Of a stretch of 20,565 nucleotides of DNA, positions 5,760 through 13,220 are shown one piece after another. Under the pieces are notes generated by a model. The model was not told the DNA's origin and made no database searches. It saw only the letters and a program-made list of their open reading frames with translations. Location of the stretch: the NCBI GenBank assembly GCA_900548145.1, contig URJB01000041.1, positions 1 to 20,565 on the forward strand. Direction: 5' to 3'. Source of the stretch: an uncultured Eubacteriales bacterium (GTDB taxonomy: Bacteria; Bacillota; Clostridia; Christensenellales; Aristaeellaceae). How positions within the stretch are numbered: position 1 is the stretch's first letter; each line of letters begins with the position of its first letter. The translations under genes and the position numbers were made by a program.

Positions 5760-5963
5760 CGATAGGGGCTGTCCTCGGCTACAGTTCGCTCTCCTACAGC
5801 TGGCGTGGGGCATACCCAAAGAAGTGCTGGTTGGGATGCTGTAAGGTATCTTGGGTGATTTCGCAGAGCAGAAAAACAGGCTTGCCTTTTGCACTGCGGA
5901 TGGTGTGGAGCAAACTTAAATAAAGCGCTGGGATGAAGAGGTGTGCCTTGGATAGCTCGCAAC
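5760..5963. other. intergenic DNA with nothing recognised
   Basis: Short open frames run through both strands but none has a ribosome binding site or a family-like pattern. A plus-strand stretch around 5790-5900 reads LLQLAWGIPKEVLVG and LGDFAEQKNRLAF, separated by a stop, which might be an eroded coding remnant. This is too weak to call. Confidence 0.4.
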
Positions 5964-6310
5964 GCAAAAATGCCAGCGTGGTTTTCTGATCACGTTGGCA
6001 TTTTTATGTGAGCCATGAGGCCCGTCGCCGAATGGCGGTCTGTACTGTTTAATTAACAGGGAATCACATCAAACCGGCGAGCCGCGGCACCTTTCGTGCC
6101 ACGGCGGTAAAATCCAGGCCAAGCCGCATGTCTCCCTACGCCCCTGTGCGCCTAAGGCGCGCAGGCCGGGGTGCAGGGCGGCGAGAGGAAGCGCGCATCC
6201 AGTGGATGCAACCGCCGTAGGCGGTTAGCGACCGGCAGCCGTCAACCGAAACGAGGATTTGGCACGGCAGTGCCAAAGACGATGATTGAGGTTGCGGATC
6301 ACTGCCCCTG
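5964..6310 (-). repeat. dispersed intergenic repeat, copy C, carrying an internal insert
   Basis: The minus strand has the repeat in order: head CAGGGGCAGTG directly after the TAG stop of the 6311-7918 gene, then the second half of the head (CCCTGCACCCCGGCCTGC at about 6161-6178), GTAGGGAGACATGCGGCTTGG, the two internal blocks, and a closing 15-bp hairpin (5966-5980 with 5991-6005). The head is split by about 121 bp (6179-6299) absent from copies A and B. The insert is itself made of hairpins (TTTGGCAC/GTGCCAAA, AACCGCC/GGCGGTT, GCATCC/GGATGC). Confidence 0.7.
5966..6005 (-). terminator. hairpin closing repeat copy C
   Basis: A 15-bp stem (AAAAATGCCAGCGTG with its complement, one G-T pair) and a 10-nt loop, with A/T runs on both flanks, so it could terminate in either direction. 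It would be the nearest strong terminator downstream of the peptidoglycan-binding protein gene, about 300 nt after its stop. Confidence 0.6.
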
Positions 6311-7918
6311 CTAGTTGACGGTGATGCCGGTGAGCTCTTTCCACTTTTTGCGGATGGCGTTCTGATTCTGGACACCATAGTTGGGGTCGTTCTTCTGACA
6401 TTCGTCCATGTCGCGCAGAAAGTGAACGCAGAGGTGGCCGTCAAAACCGTTGTTGGAAATGCTGCCGCTTAAGTGGGGGACGTTGTGGGTGCTGGCCAGC
6501 GTCCATACGCCGCTGGGAAGCTGAACGTATACCGGCTTGGGCGTCCAGGTGTTCTTGTTGCCGAAGGCCTTGTACATGATCTGCGTGTCCGTCTCGGTGA
6601 GAGGTTCGCTGTCGCAGTGGCGGCCCAGACTGTAGACCTTCAGCGTCCATTGCAGATTGGTGGCCGGATCAAAAACGATCAGCTTGTTTCCGTTTTTCAG
6701 GGAGGGCTTCACGTCGTTGTACCAGTGCAGAAGCTTGACGCTGCTGACACTGGGGCCGTTGGCCTTGCCGGTGCTGTCGTCGATGGTCGGGATGTTGTCA
6801 CTCGGATCCGCTTCTTTGGCGCTGCCGCTGTAGAGCAGCTTCAGCGTGGCACTTCCGGCAACACCGTCCGCCGTGAGCCCGTTGCGTTTCTGGAACTGGG
6901 TGACGGCCATCTGGGTCAGCGCGCCGTAGGAACCGTCGGCGCTGACGTTGTAGCCTAGCGCTTTGAGCGCCTGCTGCATTTTCTTCACCTCGGAGCCGGT
7001 GGAACCATAGCTCAAGGTGCCTTCGGCATAGGTCTGATCGGAAGAAGAGTCAGAGGAAGAATTGCCCGAGCCGCTGTTTGACGTGCTGCCGGACGTGGCG
7101 GACATCAGCACCGCATGGGTGCGGGAACCGACCAGACCGTCGGCGGTCAGCCCGTTCTGTCGCTGGAAAGCCTTGACCGCAGCCATGGAGCCGGTGCCGT
7201 AAACGCCGTCCACACTGCCGGTGTAGAAGCCGAGGTCTTTTAACTTCTGCTGGACGGAGATGACGTCCGTCCCGGTGTAGCCCTTGCGCAGGGTGCGGGT
7301 AAAGCCGGACGCAGAGCTGGAGGAGGAAGAACTGGACGAGGAGGAATTGTCCCCGGAAATGCCGCTGTTCACCTGAGAATAGAGCAGCTGCTGGGTCTTG
7401 GTGCCCGCAAGGCCGTCGGCGGTCAGGCCGTTGGCCCGCTGAAACTGAATGACGGCCGCCCTGGTGCCGCTGCCGAATTTCCCGTCCACGCCGCCGGTGT
7501 AGAACCCCAGCAGCTTCAGGGCGTTCTGCAACTGGGTGACTTTGCTGCCACTGTCGCCGGATTGCAGGGTATTGGGATTCGTAGCGGTGTAGTTCCCGGA
7601 AGAAGTGCCGCTGGAAACGCCGCTGTTAACGGCATAGAGCTGCGCCAGCGTCTTCACGCCGGCCTTGCCGTCGGCGGTGAGGCCGTTGGCCTGCTGATAG
7701 GCTTTGACGGCCTGCTCGGTGCCTTTGCCGAATTTGCCGTCCGCCCCCTTGGTGTCGTAGCCCAGCGCGATCAACGCCTGCTGCAGCTGCAGAACTGCCG
7801 TGCCGCGGGAGCCAAGCTTCAAAGTGGTGGAAGCGGCCAGACCGGGCAGGGAAGCGGTCAAAAGAACGCAGGTCAGCAGCGCGGCGCAAAAACGCCGGTG
7901 TCTCCGAACTGAATGCAT
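6311..7918 (-). CDS. secreted protein with four peptidoglycan-binding repeats, 535 aa
   Basis: The start is ATG at 7918, 9 nt after AAAGGAGG; the ATG at 7927 abuts that site. A signal peptide covers residues 1-29 (basic MHSVRRHRRF, hydrophobic core, GLAA). Four PG_binding_1-type repeats follow at about 31-97, 118-182, 205-273 and 296-360, each with (L/V)xxLQxxLxxLG(Y/F) and an NGLTADGxxGxxT ending, joined by Ser/Gly-rich linkers (one with eleven Ser in a row). The last 150 residues (about 385-535) form a separate domain with VWTLASTHNVPH and GFDGHLCVHFLRD, a C-V-H pairing reminiscent of L,D-transpeptidase-like wall enzymes of Clostridia but not a canonical YkuD motif. It is probably a cell-wall enzyme or anchor; activity is inferred. 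It is divergent to the nucleotidase gene. Its stop is directly followed by the repeat head. Confidence 0.9.
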   Translation of the reverse strand: MHSVRRHRRFCAALLTCVLLTASLPGLAASTTLKLGSRGTAVLQLQQALIALGYDTKGADGKFGKGTEQAVKAYQQANGLTADGKAGVKTLAQLYAVNSGVSSGTSSGNYTATNPNTLQSGDSGSKVTQLQNALKLLGFYTGGVDGKFGSGTRAAVIQFQRANGLTADGLAGTKTQQLLYSQVNSGISGDNSSSSSSSSSSSASGFTRTLRKGYTGTDVISVQQKLKDLGFYTGSVDGVYGTGSMAAVKAFQRQNGLTADGLVGSRTHAVLMSATSGSTSNSGSGNSSSDSSSDQTYAEGTLSYGSTGSEVKKMQQALKALGYNVSADGSYGALTQMAVTQFQKRNGLTADGVAGSATLKLLYSGSAKEADPSDNIPTIDDSTGKANGPSVSSVKLLHWYNDVKPSLKNGNKLIVFDPATNLQWTLKVYSLGRHCDSEPLTETDTQIMYKAFGNKNTWTPKPVYVQLPSGVWTLASTHNVPHLSGSISNNGFDGHLCVHFLRDMDECQKNDPNYGVQNQNAIRKKWKELTGITVN

Positions 7919-7975
7919 GTGTTTCATCCTCCTTTGGTACCCGCGAAAAGGCCCATCGGCGGCGGGCATAAATTT

Positions 7976-8004
7976 AGTATAGTCATTTGTTTCGAAAAAT
8001 CAAA
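7976..8004 (-). promoter_or_regulatory. promoter of the peptidoglycan-binding protein gene
   Basis: Minus strand TTTGAT (7999-8004), a 17-nt spacer and TATACT (7976-7981). The start would be near 7969, giving a leader of about 50 nt. Confidence 0.6.
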
Positions 8005-8006
8005 TG

Positions 8007-8037
8007 ATATTACGACTTTGTTACGAAAACGTAATAT
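8007..8037. promoter_or_regulatory. 8-bp inverted repeat between divergent promoters, candidate operator
   Basis: ATATTACG (8007-8014) and CGTAATAT (8030-8037) are perfect reverse complements 15 nt apart, with a further GTTACG-AAAA-CGTAA dyad inside. It lies just upstream of the leftward -35 and about 65 nt before the rightward -35, a place where one regulator could act on both genes. Confidence 0.45.
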
Positions 8038-8101
8038 TTGCAGAGCAAAAGAAAAGTGAGATCCTGATTTCACAGGGGTTTCGCCATAAAGGCTGAAATG
8101 G

Positions 8102-8129
8102 TTGCAAATTGAGCCAAATATGCTATAAT
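8102..8129 (+). promoter_or_regulatory. promoter of the 5'-nucleotidase gene
   Basis: TTGCAA (8102-8107), a 16-nt spacer and a consensus TATAAT (8124-8129) with extended TGC. The leader to the start codon is about 77 nt. Confidence 0.7.
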
Positions 8130-8212
8130 GAATGCGGTGGGCTGCGGCCCGAAAGATTCGCAACAGAATACACACCCGGTCGATCCATCAAGGAAAAGGA
8201 GGAAACTCACCC

Positions 8213-9874
8213 ATGAAAAAGTTTCTTGCATTTCTCCTCGCTCTGACCATGCTGCTGGGCGTCGGTGCTCTGGCAGAAGAAGACGCGCCGCTGTTCCAGC
8301 AGGACGTGATGGTGCTCTTCACCAGTGACGTGCATTGCGGCATTGAGAGCAACTTCGGCTACGCCGGTCTGGCCATGGTGCGGGACGCGTACAAAAACGC
8401 TGGTTACCATGTGCTGCTGGTGGACAACGGCGACTCCATTCAGGGCGAACCGGTCGGGACCATGACCACCGGCGAGGCGAACATCAAGCTGATGAACGCC
8501 GTGGGCTACGATATCGCCACCATGGGCAACCATGAGTTCGACTACGGCATGGAGCGCTTCTTCGAACTGTCCAAGATGGCCAATTTCCCCTATGTTAGCT
8601 GCAACTTCAACAAGGGCGGCGAATTGCAGTTCGCTCCTTATGTCGTCAAGGAGTTCGACGGCGTGAAGATCGCCTTCGTGGGCATCAGCACTCCCAAGAC
8701 CCTGACCTCCTCCACCCCCAAGTACTTCCAGGATGAAAACGGCAACTTCATCTACGGCTTCTTCGAGGACGAAACCGGCGAGGGCCTGTACAACGCGGTG
8801 CAGAAGGCCGTGGACGACGCCCGCGCCGAGGGCGCGACTTTCGTGGTGGCGCTGGCCCATCTGGGCAACGAGGACGAATGCCGTCCCTTCACCTATGCGG
8901 ACGTGATCGCCAACACCACCGGCATCAACGCCCTGCTGGACGGCCACAGCCACGACACCTATCATGTGGAAATGCGCAACAAGGCCCGTGAAACCGTTCT
9001 GCGTCAGGGCTGCGGCACCAAGATGGAAGGCATCGGCTATTTGAAGATCGCTGCCAAGGACGGCGCGATGGAGGCCGGCGTCATGATGTGGAACAACGAC
9101 GATTTCAACGCCACGCAGCTCTATCAGCTGGACACCGACGTGACCAAGGCCGTGGCCGAAGCCACCGAAACCCTGAACGTTAAGCTGGCGGAGGTGGTGG
9201 CCAAGACCGACGTGGAGCTGACCATCAACGATCCCGTGGCCAAGACCGAGGAAGGCAAGCCCGTCCGCATCATCCGCAACGCGGAGACCAATCTGGGCGA
9301 CCTGTGCGCCGACGCGTACCGCTATGTTTCCGGCGCGGACATCGCCTTCGTCAACGGCGGCGGCATCCGTGTCAGCATCAAGGAGGGCGATATTACCCTG
9401 AACGACATCCTGAAGGTGCATCCCTTCGGCAATGCGCTGTGCGTGTGCGAGGCCACCGGCCAGCAGATTCTGGACGCGTTGGAGTTCGGCGCCAAGGACG
9501 TGCCCGGCGAATTTGGCGGCTTCCTGCAGGTGTCCGGCCTGACCTATGAGATCCACACCTATCTGCCCTCCACCGTCAAGATGGATGAAAAGCGGATGTT
9601 TGTGGGCGTGGAAGGCGAATACCGCGTGAAGAACGTCATGGTGGGCGGCGAACCGCTGGACCTGGAAAAGATCTACACGCTGGCTTCCCACAACTACATG
9701 CTGCAGGGTCAGGGCGACGGCTACACCATATTCGAGGACAACGTCTATACGCAGGAAAGCGTGATGCTGGACAATCAGGTGCTGATCACCTACATCACCG
9801 AAGGCCTGAACGGCGTGGTCGGCGCGGATTATGCCAACCCCTATGGTCAGGGCCGTATCGTAGCCGTCGAGTAA
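8213..9874 (+). CDS. secreted 5'-nucleotidase / UDP-sugar hydrolase family protein, 553 aa
   Basis: Two-domain metallophosphoesterase of the UshA/CD73 type, which splits phosphate from extracellular nucleotides and so aids purine and phosphate salvage. The ATG at 8213 follows AAAGGAGG by 10 nt; the frame opens earlier, but that part has no site and would bury the signal. The signal peptide is residues 1-21 (MKKFLAFLLALTMLLG, ALA). Metal ligands are visible: D39 and H41 (TSDVHCG), D74 (GDSIQG), N106 and H107 (GNHEFDYG), then a histidine in ALAHLGNE and two in DGHSHD. The C-terminal substrate domain begins around residue 355 (NLGDLCADAYRY, VNGGGIR, HPFGN). The length matches the family. No LPXTG anchor or C-terminal membrane helix was seen, so it is probably released or wall-associated. 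The exact substrate is not fixed by the sequence. Confidence 0.93.
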   Translation: MKKFLAFLLALTMLLGVGALAEEDAPLFQQDVMVLFTSDVHCGIESNFGYAGLAMVRDAYKNAGYHVLLVDNGDSIQGEPVGTMTTGEANIKLMNAVGYDIATMGNHEFDYGMERFFELSKMANFPYVSCNFNKGGELQFAPYVVKEFDGVKIAFVGISTPKTLTSSTPKYFQDENGNFIYGFFEDETGEGLYNAVQKAVDDARAEGATFVVALAHLGNEDECRPFTYADVIANTTGINALLDGHSHDTYHVEMRNKARETVLRQGCGTKMEGIGYLKIAAKDGAMEAGVMMWNNDDFNATQLYQLDTDVTKAVAEATETLNVKLAEVVAKTDVELTINDPVAKTEEGKPVRIIRNAETNLGDLCADAYRYVSGADIAFVNGGGIRVSIKEGDITLNDILKVHPFGNALCVCEATGQQILDALEFGAKDVPGEFGGFLQVSGLTYEIHTYLPSTVKMDEKRMFVGVEGEYRVKNVMVGGEPLDLEKIYTLASHNYMLQGQGDGYTIFEDNVYTQESVMLDNQVLITYITEGLNGVVGADYANPYGQGRIVAVE

Positions 9875-9879
9875 GCCGG

Positions 9880-9908
9880 CAGGGGCAGGGCTCCTGCACC
9901 CCGGACTG
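9880..9908 (+). repeat. isolated head motif of the intergenic repeat
   Basis: Beginning 6 nt after the nucleotidase stop codon is GCAGGGGCAGGGCTCCTGC followed by ACCCCGGACTGC, matching the head of copies A2, B and C. The rest of the unit is not present; other hairpins follow instead. Confidence 0.55.
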
Positions 9909-9988
9909 CGCTGGAAAAGCGCGGCGAAGGCTTCTTTGCAGGAAGGCCTCGAGGGCCTCGGCAAGCTGCAACGGTTCAACCAAAAGAA

Positions 9989-10019
9989 GGGCTGTCCCCA
10001 CATGGGGGCAGTCCTTTTT
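9989..10019 (+). terminator. Rho-independent terminator after the nucleotidase gene
   Basis: An 11-bp stem (9989-9999 with 10004-10014, two G-T pairs), loop ACAT and TTTTT. It lies about 115 nt downstream of the stop, after the repeat motif, so the motif would be part of the transcript. Confidence 0.75.
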
Positions 10020-10029
10020 GCATGAAAAA

Positions 10030-10292
10030 ACGACCCCCGCGCGAGGGTCGTTGGCTTGTCAAAAAAGCTCGCCTGCGGCGATCTTTTTTGACAGAGACTG
10101 TCGGTACTGTTTGCGCCGAAGGCGCAAACTCCCCGCCCGACCGGGTGCTGCGCACGGCGAAGCCTTACGGGGCTATTTGCCGACCGCAGGTCAGCCGGTC
10201 GATACGAATACAGTCAGAGGGGCTGTGACCCCCCTCTGACAGCTCCCCCAAAGGAGTTTTTCGACAGTCTGACGCCCCCGCGCGGGGGTCGT
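10030..10292. repeat. hairpin mosaic bounded by two related GC hairpins
   Basis: The ends are near-identical hairpins: ACGACCC...GGGTCGT (10030-10051) and CGCCCCCGCGCGGGGGTCG (10273-10291). Between them are TGTCAAAAAAG/CTTTTTTGACA (10057-10067 with 10083-10093), TTTGCGCC/GGCGCAAA (10110-10117 with 10121-10128) and GTCAGAGGGG/CCCCTCTGAC (10213-10222 with 10231-10240). No gene is visible. It may be a mobile hairpin element or a stack of terminators for the converging genes on either side. Confidence 0.6.
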
Positions 10293-10312
10293 GATGGGCT
10301 TTCATTTCCGGA

Positions 10313-11389
10313 TTACAGAACGTGGGCGCACTCCTGATCGAAGCTGATAAAAGCGTCCTCGCCTACGGCGAACACCCGCTTGTTGATGGGGCAGTTATCG
10401 CTGATCTTCACCAGCGTATCCCCCACCCGCACATGGTAGTTCTGATAGCTGCCCATGAAGCAGCTCAGTTCCACCTTGCAGGGGAGCATTCCCGTTTCGC
10501 CGATGCGGATGGCTTCGGGGCGCAGGACGATCTCGCACTCTCGGCCCGCTTCGAACGCGCCGTCCGTGGCTACGAGGCATTCCCGACCGTCCACATCCAC
10601 CACGCAGGCGTTGTCCCGCATTCCCTTCGAAACGCCCTTGAGGAAGTTGGCCTCGCCGATGAAGTCCGCCACAAACTCGTCCACCGGGTGGTAGTAGATA
10701 TCCATGGGGCTGCCCATCTGCGCGATGACGCCTTTTTTCATGATGATGATCTGGTCGGAGATGGCCATGGCCTCGCTCTGGTCATGGGTGACGTAGATGG
10801 CCGTGATGCCCAGCTTTTGCTGGATGCGGCGAATTTCGGTGCGCATACTGACGCGGAGCTTTGCGTCCAGATTGGACAGCGGCTCGTCGAACAGCAGCAC
10901 GCCGGGCTCTACCACCAGCGCCCGGGCCAGCGCCACACGCTGCTGCTGACCGCCGGAAAGCTGATTGGTCATGCGGCTCTCCATGCCGCCCATTTCCACC
11001 AGCTCCAGAATTTCCTTTACCCGGCGTTCGATCTCGGGCTTGGGCACCTTGCGCAGACGCAGACCGTAGGCCACGTTGTCGAACACGTTGTAGTGGGGGA
11101 ACAGGGCGTAGCTTTGGAACACCATGGCGGTGTCGCGCTTGTTGGGGGTCAGGGCGTTGATGGGTTCGCCGCCCAGATAGATTTCGCCTTCATCCGGGCT
11201 TTCAAAGCCGGCCACCATACGCAGGGTGGTAGTCTTGCCGCAGCCAGAGGGACCCAGCAGGGTCACGAAGCTGCCCGGCTGAATATCCAGCGAAACATCG
11301 TGTACGGCGTAGAAGTCCTTGCCGGTCTTGGGATCCTTATAAATCTTGGAAATATGGTCAAGGCGAACGCCTTTGCTCTCTTTAGGCAT
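10313..11389 (-). CDS. ABC transporter ATP-binding protein, PotA/FbpC type, 358 aa
   Basis: ATPase of a three-gene importer. Seen in order: Walker A GPSGCGKTT near residues 46-54, Q-loop FQSYALFPHYNV, signature LSGGQQQR near 142, Walker B LLFDEPLSNLDAK, and switch histidine VTHDQSEA. A C-terminal regulatory (TOBE-like) region covers about 240-358 and includes VLRPEAIRIGE, as in ATPases for spermidine, Fe3+ and thiamine importers. The length fits that group. The ATG at 11389 has AAAGGGGG upstream and overlaps the permease stop by 8 nt, so translation is coupled. The partner order (binding protein, double permease, ATPase) matches Fe3+/polyamine-type operons, but the ATPase alone does not reveal the substrate. 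Confidence 0.93.
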   Translation of the reverse strand: MPKESKGVRLDHISKIYKDPKTGKDFYAVHDVSLDIQPGSFVTLLGPSGCGKTTTLRMVAGFESPDEGEIYLGGEPINALTPNKRDTAMVFQSYALFPHYNVFDNVAYGLRLRKVPKPEIERRVKEILELVEMGGMESRMTNQLSGGQQQRVALARALVVEPGVLLFDEPLSNLDAKLRVSMRTEIRRIQQKLGITAIYVTHDQSEAMAISDQIIIMKKGVIAQMGSPMDIYYHPVDEFVADFIGEANFLKGVSKGMRDNACVVDVDGRECLVATDGAFEAGRECEIVLRPEAIRIGETGMLPCKVELSCFMGSYQNYHVRVGDTLVKISDNCPINKRVFAVGEDAFISFDQECAHVL

Positions 11390-13100
11390 TTTCGCTGTCC
11401 CCCTTTAGCTTTTTGCTGGTTCCGAAATGCTTGATGACGAAGTTCATCACCACGATGGACGCATAGACGATGGCGATCAGGATGGTGGCGTAAGCGCAGG
11501 CCACGCCGTACTTGCCCTTCTCGGCAAATTCGTTGATCTGAGTGGTGATAAGCAGGTATTGAGGCGTTACCAACAGGATGATGGCGCTGATGGCGGTGAT
11601 GGAGCGCACGAAGGTGGTCACCAGACCGCTGAGGAAGCTGTCCTTGATGAGGGGCAGGGTGACGGAGGTGAAGACCTTGCCGCTGCCTGCGCCCAGATCG
11701 TAGGCGCTTTCCTCAATGGATTTGTCAATCTGCCGCAACGCCGAGATACCGCTGCGGGTGCCCACCGGCAGACTGCGCACGATGAACACGATGACCAGAA
11801 TCGCGCCGGTGCCGTACAGGCCCTGCAGGAAGCCCGTCTTGAACACGCCGTTGGCAAAGCCACGGATGTAGCCCACGCCCAGCACCGTGCCGGGCACGGC
11901 CATGGCCAGCATACTGACGAACTCGATAAAGCCCTTGGAGTGGAATTTCTTCTTGACCACCAGATAGCTGATGATCATGGAAAACAGCGCCGTGATGGGC
12001 GAGGCGATCAGGCTGAGCACGAAGGAGTCCCGGAAGGCCTTCAGGCCGCTGTACTTGAACATGTACTGGAAGTGCTTCAGGGTGAGGGAGTAGTCACGGC
12101 CCCAAAGCTTGAACAGCGCGCCGAAGGGAATGCTGATATACATCAGCACCACAAAGGCGGAGAAAAGCCCGCACAGAATGGACAGGGGACGGGTCACGCT
12201 CTTGTCGGCGATGAGCATCCGTTCCCGGCTGGCCTTGCCGGTCAGGGTGGCGTAGGTGCGCTTTTCCAGATAGTACTTCTGAATCAGGAACAGTACCAGC
12301 GTCAGGCACAGCAGCACCACGGCCATGGCGCTGGCACCCGCCTTGTCGTAAGCGCCGGTGACCTGCAGGTAGATGGTGGTGGCCAGCGTGTCGTAGCTGC
12401 CGCCGATCATCATGGGGTTGGCGAAGTCGGCCACGGATTCGATGAACGTGACCAGAAACGCATTGCCCAGACCCGGCAGCATCAAGGGCAGCGTCACAGT
12501 GGTGAAGACCTTCCACCGGCTGGCCCCCATGTCCCGGCTGGCTTCTTCCAGCGACGGGTCGATGTTTTTCAGCAGACCCTTGAGCATCATGTAGCATACA
12601 GGGAAGAAGGTCAAAATCTGCACGATGGCGATGCCGTGCAGGCCGTAGATGTCGCTGTCATAGATGTGCAGCAGGCTGCGGGTGATGAGACCGCCGCGGC
12701 CGAAGAGCAGGATCATGCTCAGGCTCAGCACGAAGGGCGGGGAAACCACGGGCAGCATACTGACCACGTTGAAAAGCTTGCGCACGAAGCGGGAACGGAT
12801 GTCTACATACACGTCCACGTAGGCGAACAGAAGCCCCAGCACCGTGGAGCCGATGCCCACGATGAAGCCCAAGCGGAGGGTATTGGTAAAGGCCGTGCGG
12901 AAGGTGCCCATTTCCAGCACCCGGCCGAACACGGACAGGGTCAGACCGTTGTCGCCCCAGATGCTGTCGATCAGCAGCATACTCAGGGGATAGAGGATAA
13001 ATAAGGTCAGAAGAATGACGAGGATCACGATGGTAGTAATCAGAACGGGGTCGCCGAACAGCTTTTTGCGGTCCAGCTTCGCGCTTTGCGCCTTGAGCAA
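11382..13100 (-). CDS. Fe3+/polyamine-type ABC permease, two permease domains fused, 572 aa
   Basis: One polypeptide contains both halves of the membrane channel, as in FbpB-like permeases. There are two ATPase-docking EAA loops: EEASRDMGASRWKVFTTVTL near residue 197 and EESAYDLGAGSGKVFTSVTL in the second half. Each follows a set of hydrophobic helices (for example VLITTIVILVILLTLFILYP at the N-terminus and ILVIVFIVRSLPVG later). The start is TTG at 13100, with AAAGGGGGG about 6 nt upstream; no in-frame ATG lies near a ribosome binding site until well inside the first helix. It follows the binding-protein gene after a 120-nt gap with a strong hairpin and overlaps the ATPase gene by 8 nt. Confidence 0.93.
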   Translation of the reverse strand: MLKAQSAKLDRKKLFGDPVLITTIVILVILLTLFILYPLSMLLIDSIWGDNGLTLSVFGRVLEMGTFRTAFTNTLRLGFIVGIGSTVLGLLFAYVDVYVDIRSRFVRKLFNVVSMLPVVSPPFVLSLSMILLFGRGGLITRSLLHIYDSDIYGLHGIAIVQILTFFPVCYMMLKGLLKNIDPSLEEASRDMGASRWKVFTTVTLPLMLPGLGNAFLVTFIESVADFANPMMIGGSYDTLATTIYLQVTGAYDKAGASAMAVVLLCLTLVLFLIQKYYLEKRTYATLTGKASRERMLIADKSVTRPLSILCGLFSAFVVLMYISIPFGALFKLWGRDYSLTLKHFQYMFKYSGLKAFRDSFVLSLIASPITALFSMIISYLVVKKKFHSKGFIEFVSMLAMAVPGTVLGVGYIRGFANGVFKTGFLQGLYGTGAILVIVFIVRSLPVGTRSGISALRQIDKSIEESAYDLGAGSGKVFTSVTLPLIKDSFLSGLVTTFVRSITAISAIILLVTPQYLLITTQINEFAEKGKYGVACAYATILIAIVYASIVVMNFVIKHFGTSKKLKGDSENA

Positions 13101-13171
13101 TGGAGTCCCCCCTTTAGGAAGTACAGGCGGGAAAAACGCCTGAATACATCGGAATGCTTCGGAATACTAAG

Positions 13172-13197
13172 GAAGGGGCGGCGTGTGCCGCCCCTTC
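13172..13197 (-). promoter_or_regulatory. intercistronic hairpin between binding protein and permease
   Basis: An 11-bp perfect stem (GAAGGGGCGGC, 13172-13182, with 13187-13197), with loop GTGT on the plus strand, lies 24 nt past the binding-protein stop. There is no T-run on the minus strand. Such hairpins commonly partly attenuate or protect the 3' end of the first message, leaving more binding protein than permease. Confidence 0.6.
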
Positions 13198-13220
13198 GCG
13201 CAAGAATGTGCGGGGTGAAA

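Noticed and set aside
8207..10003. 598-codon open frame on the minus strand
   Set aside because: It lies antisense to the nucleotidase gene, which has a signal peptide, promoter and all metal ligands. The frame is His/Val/Ala-rich, as expected of a mirror of GC-rich coding DNA, and has no recognisable domain.
11427..13004. 525-codon open frame on the plus strand
   Set aside because: It is antisense to the double permease gene, extremely rich in His, Gln, Asp and Gly, and lacks a ribosome binding site.
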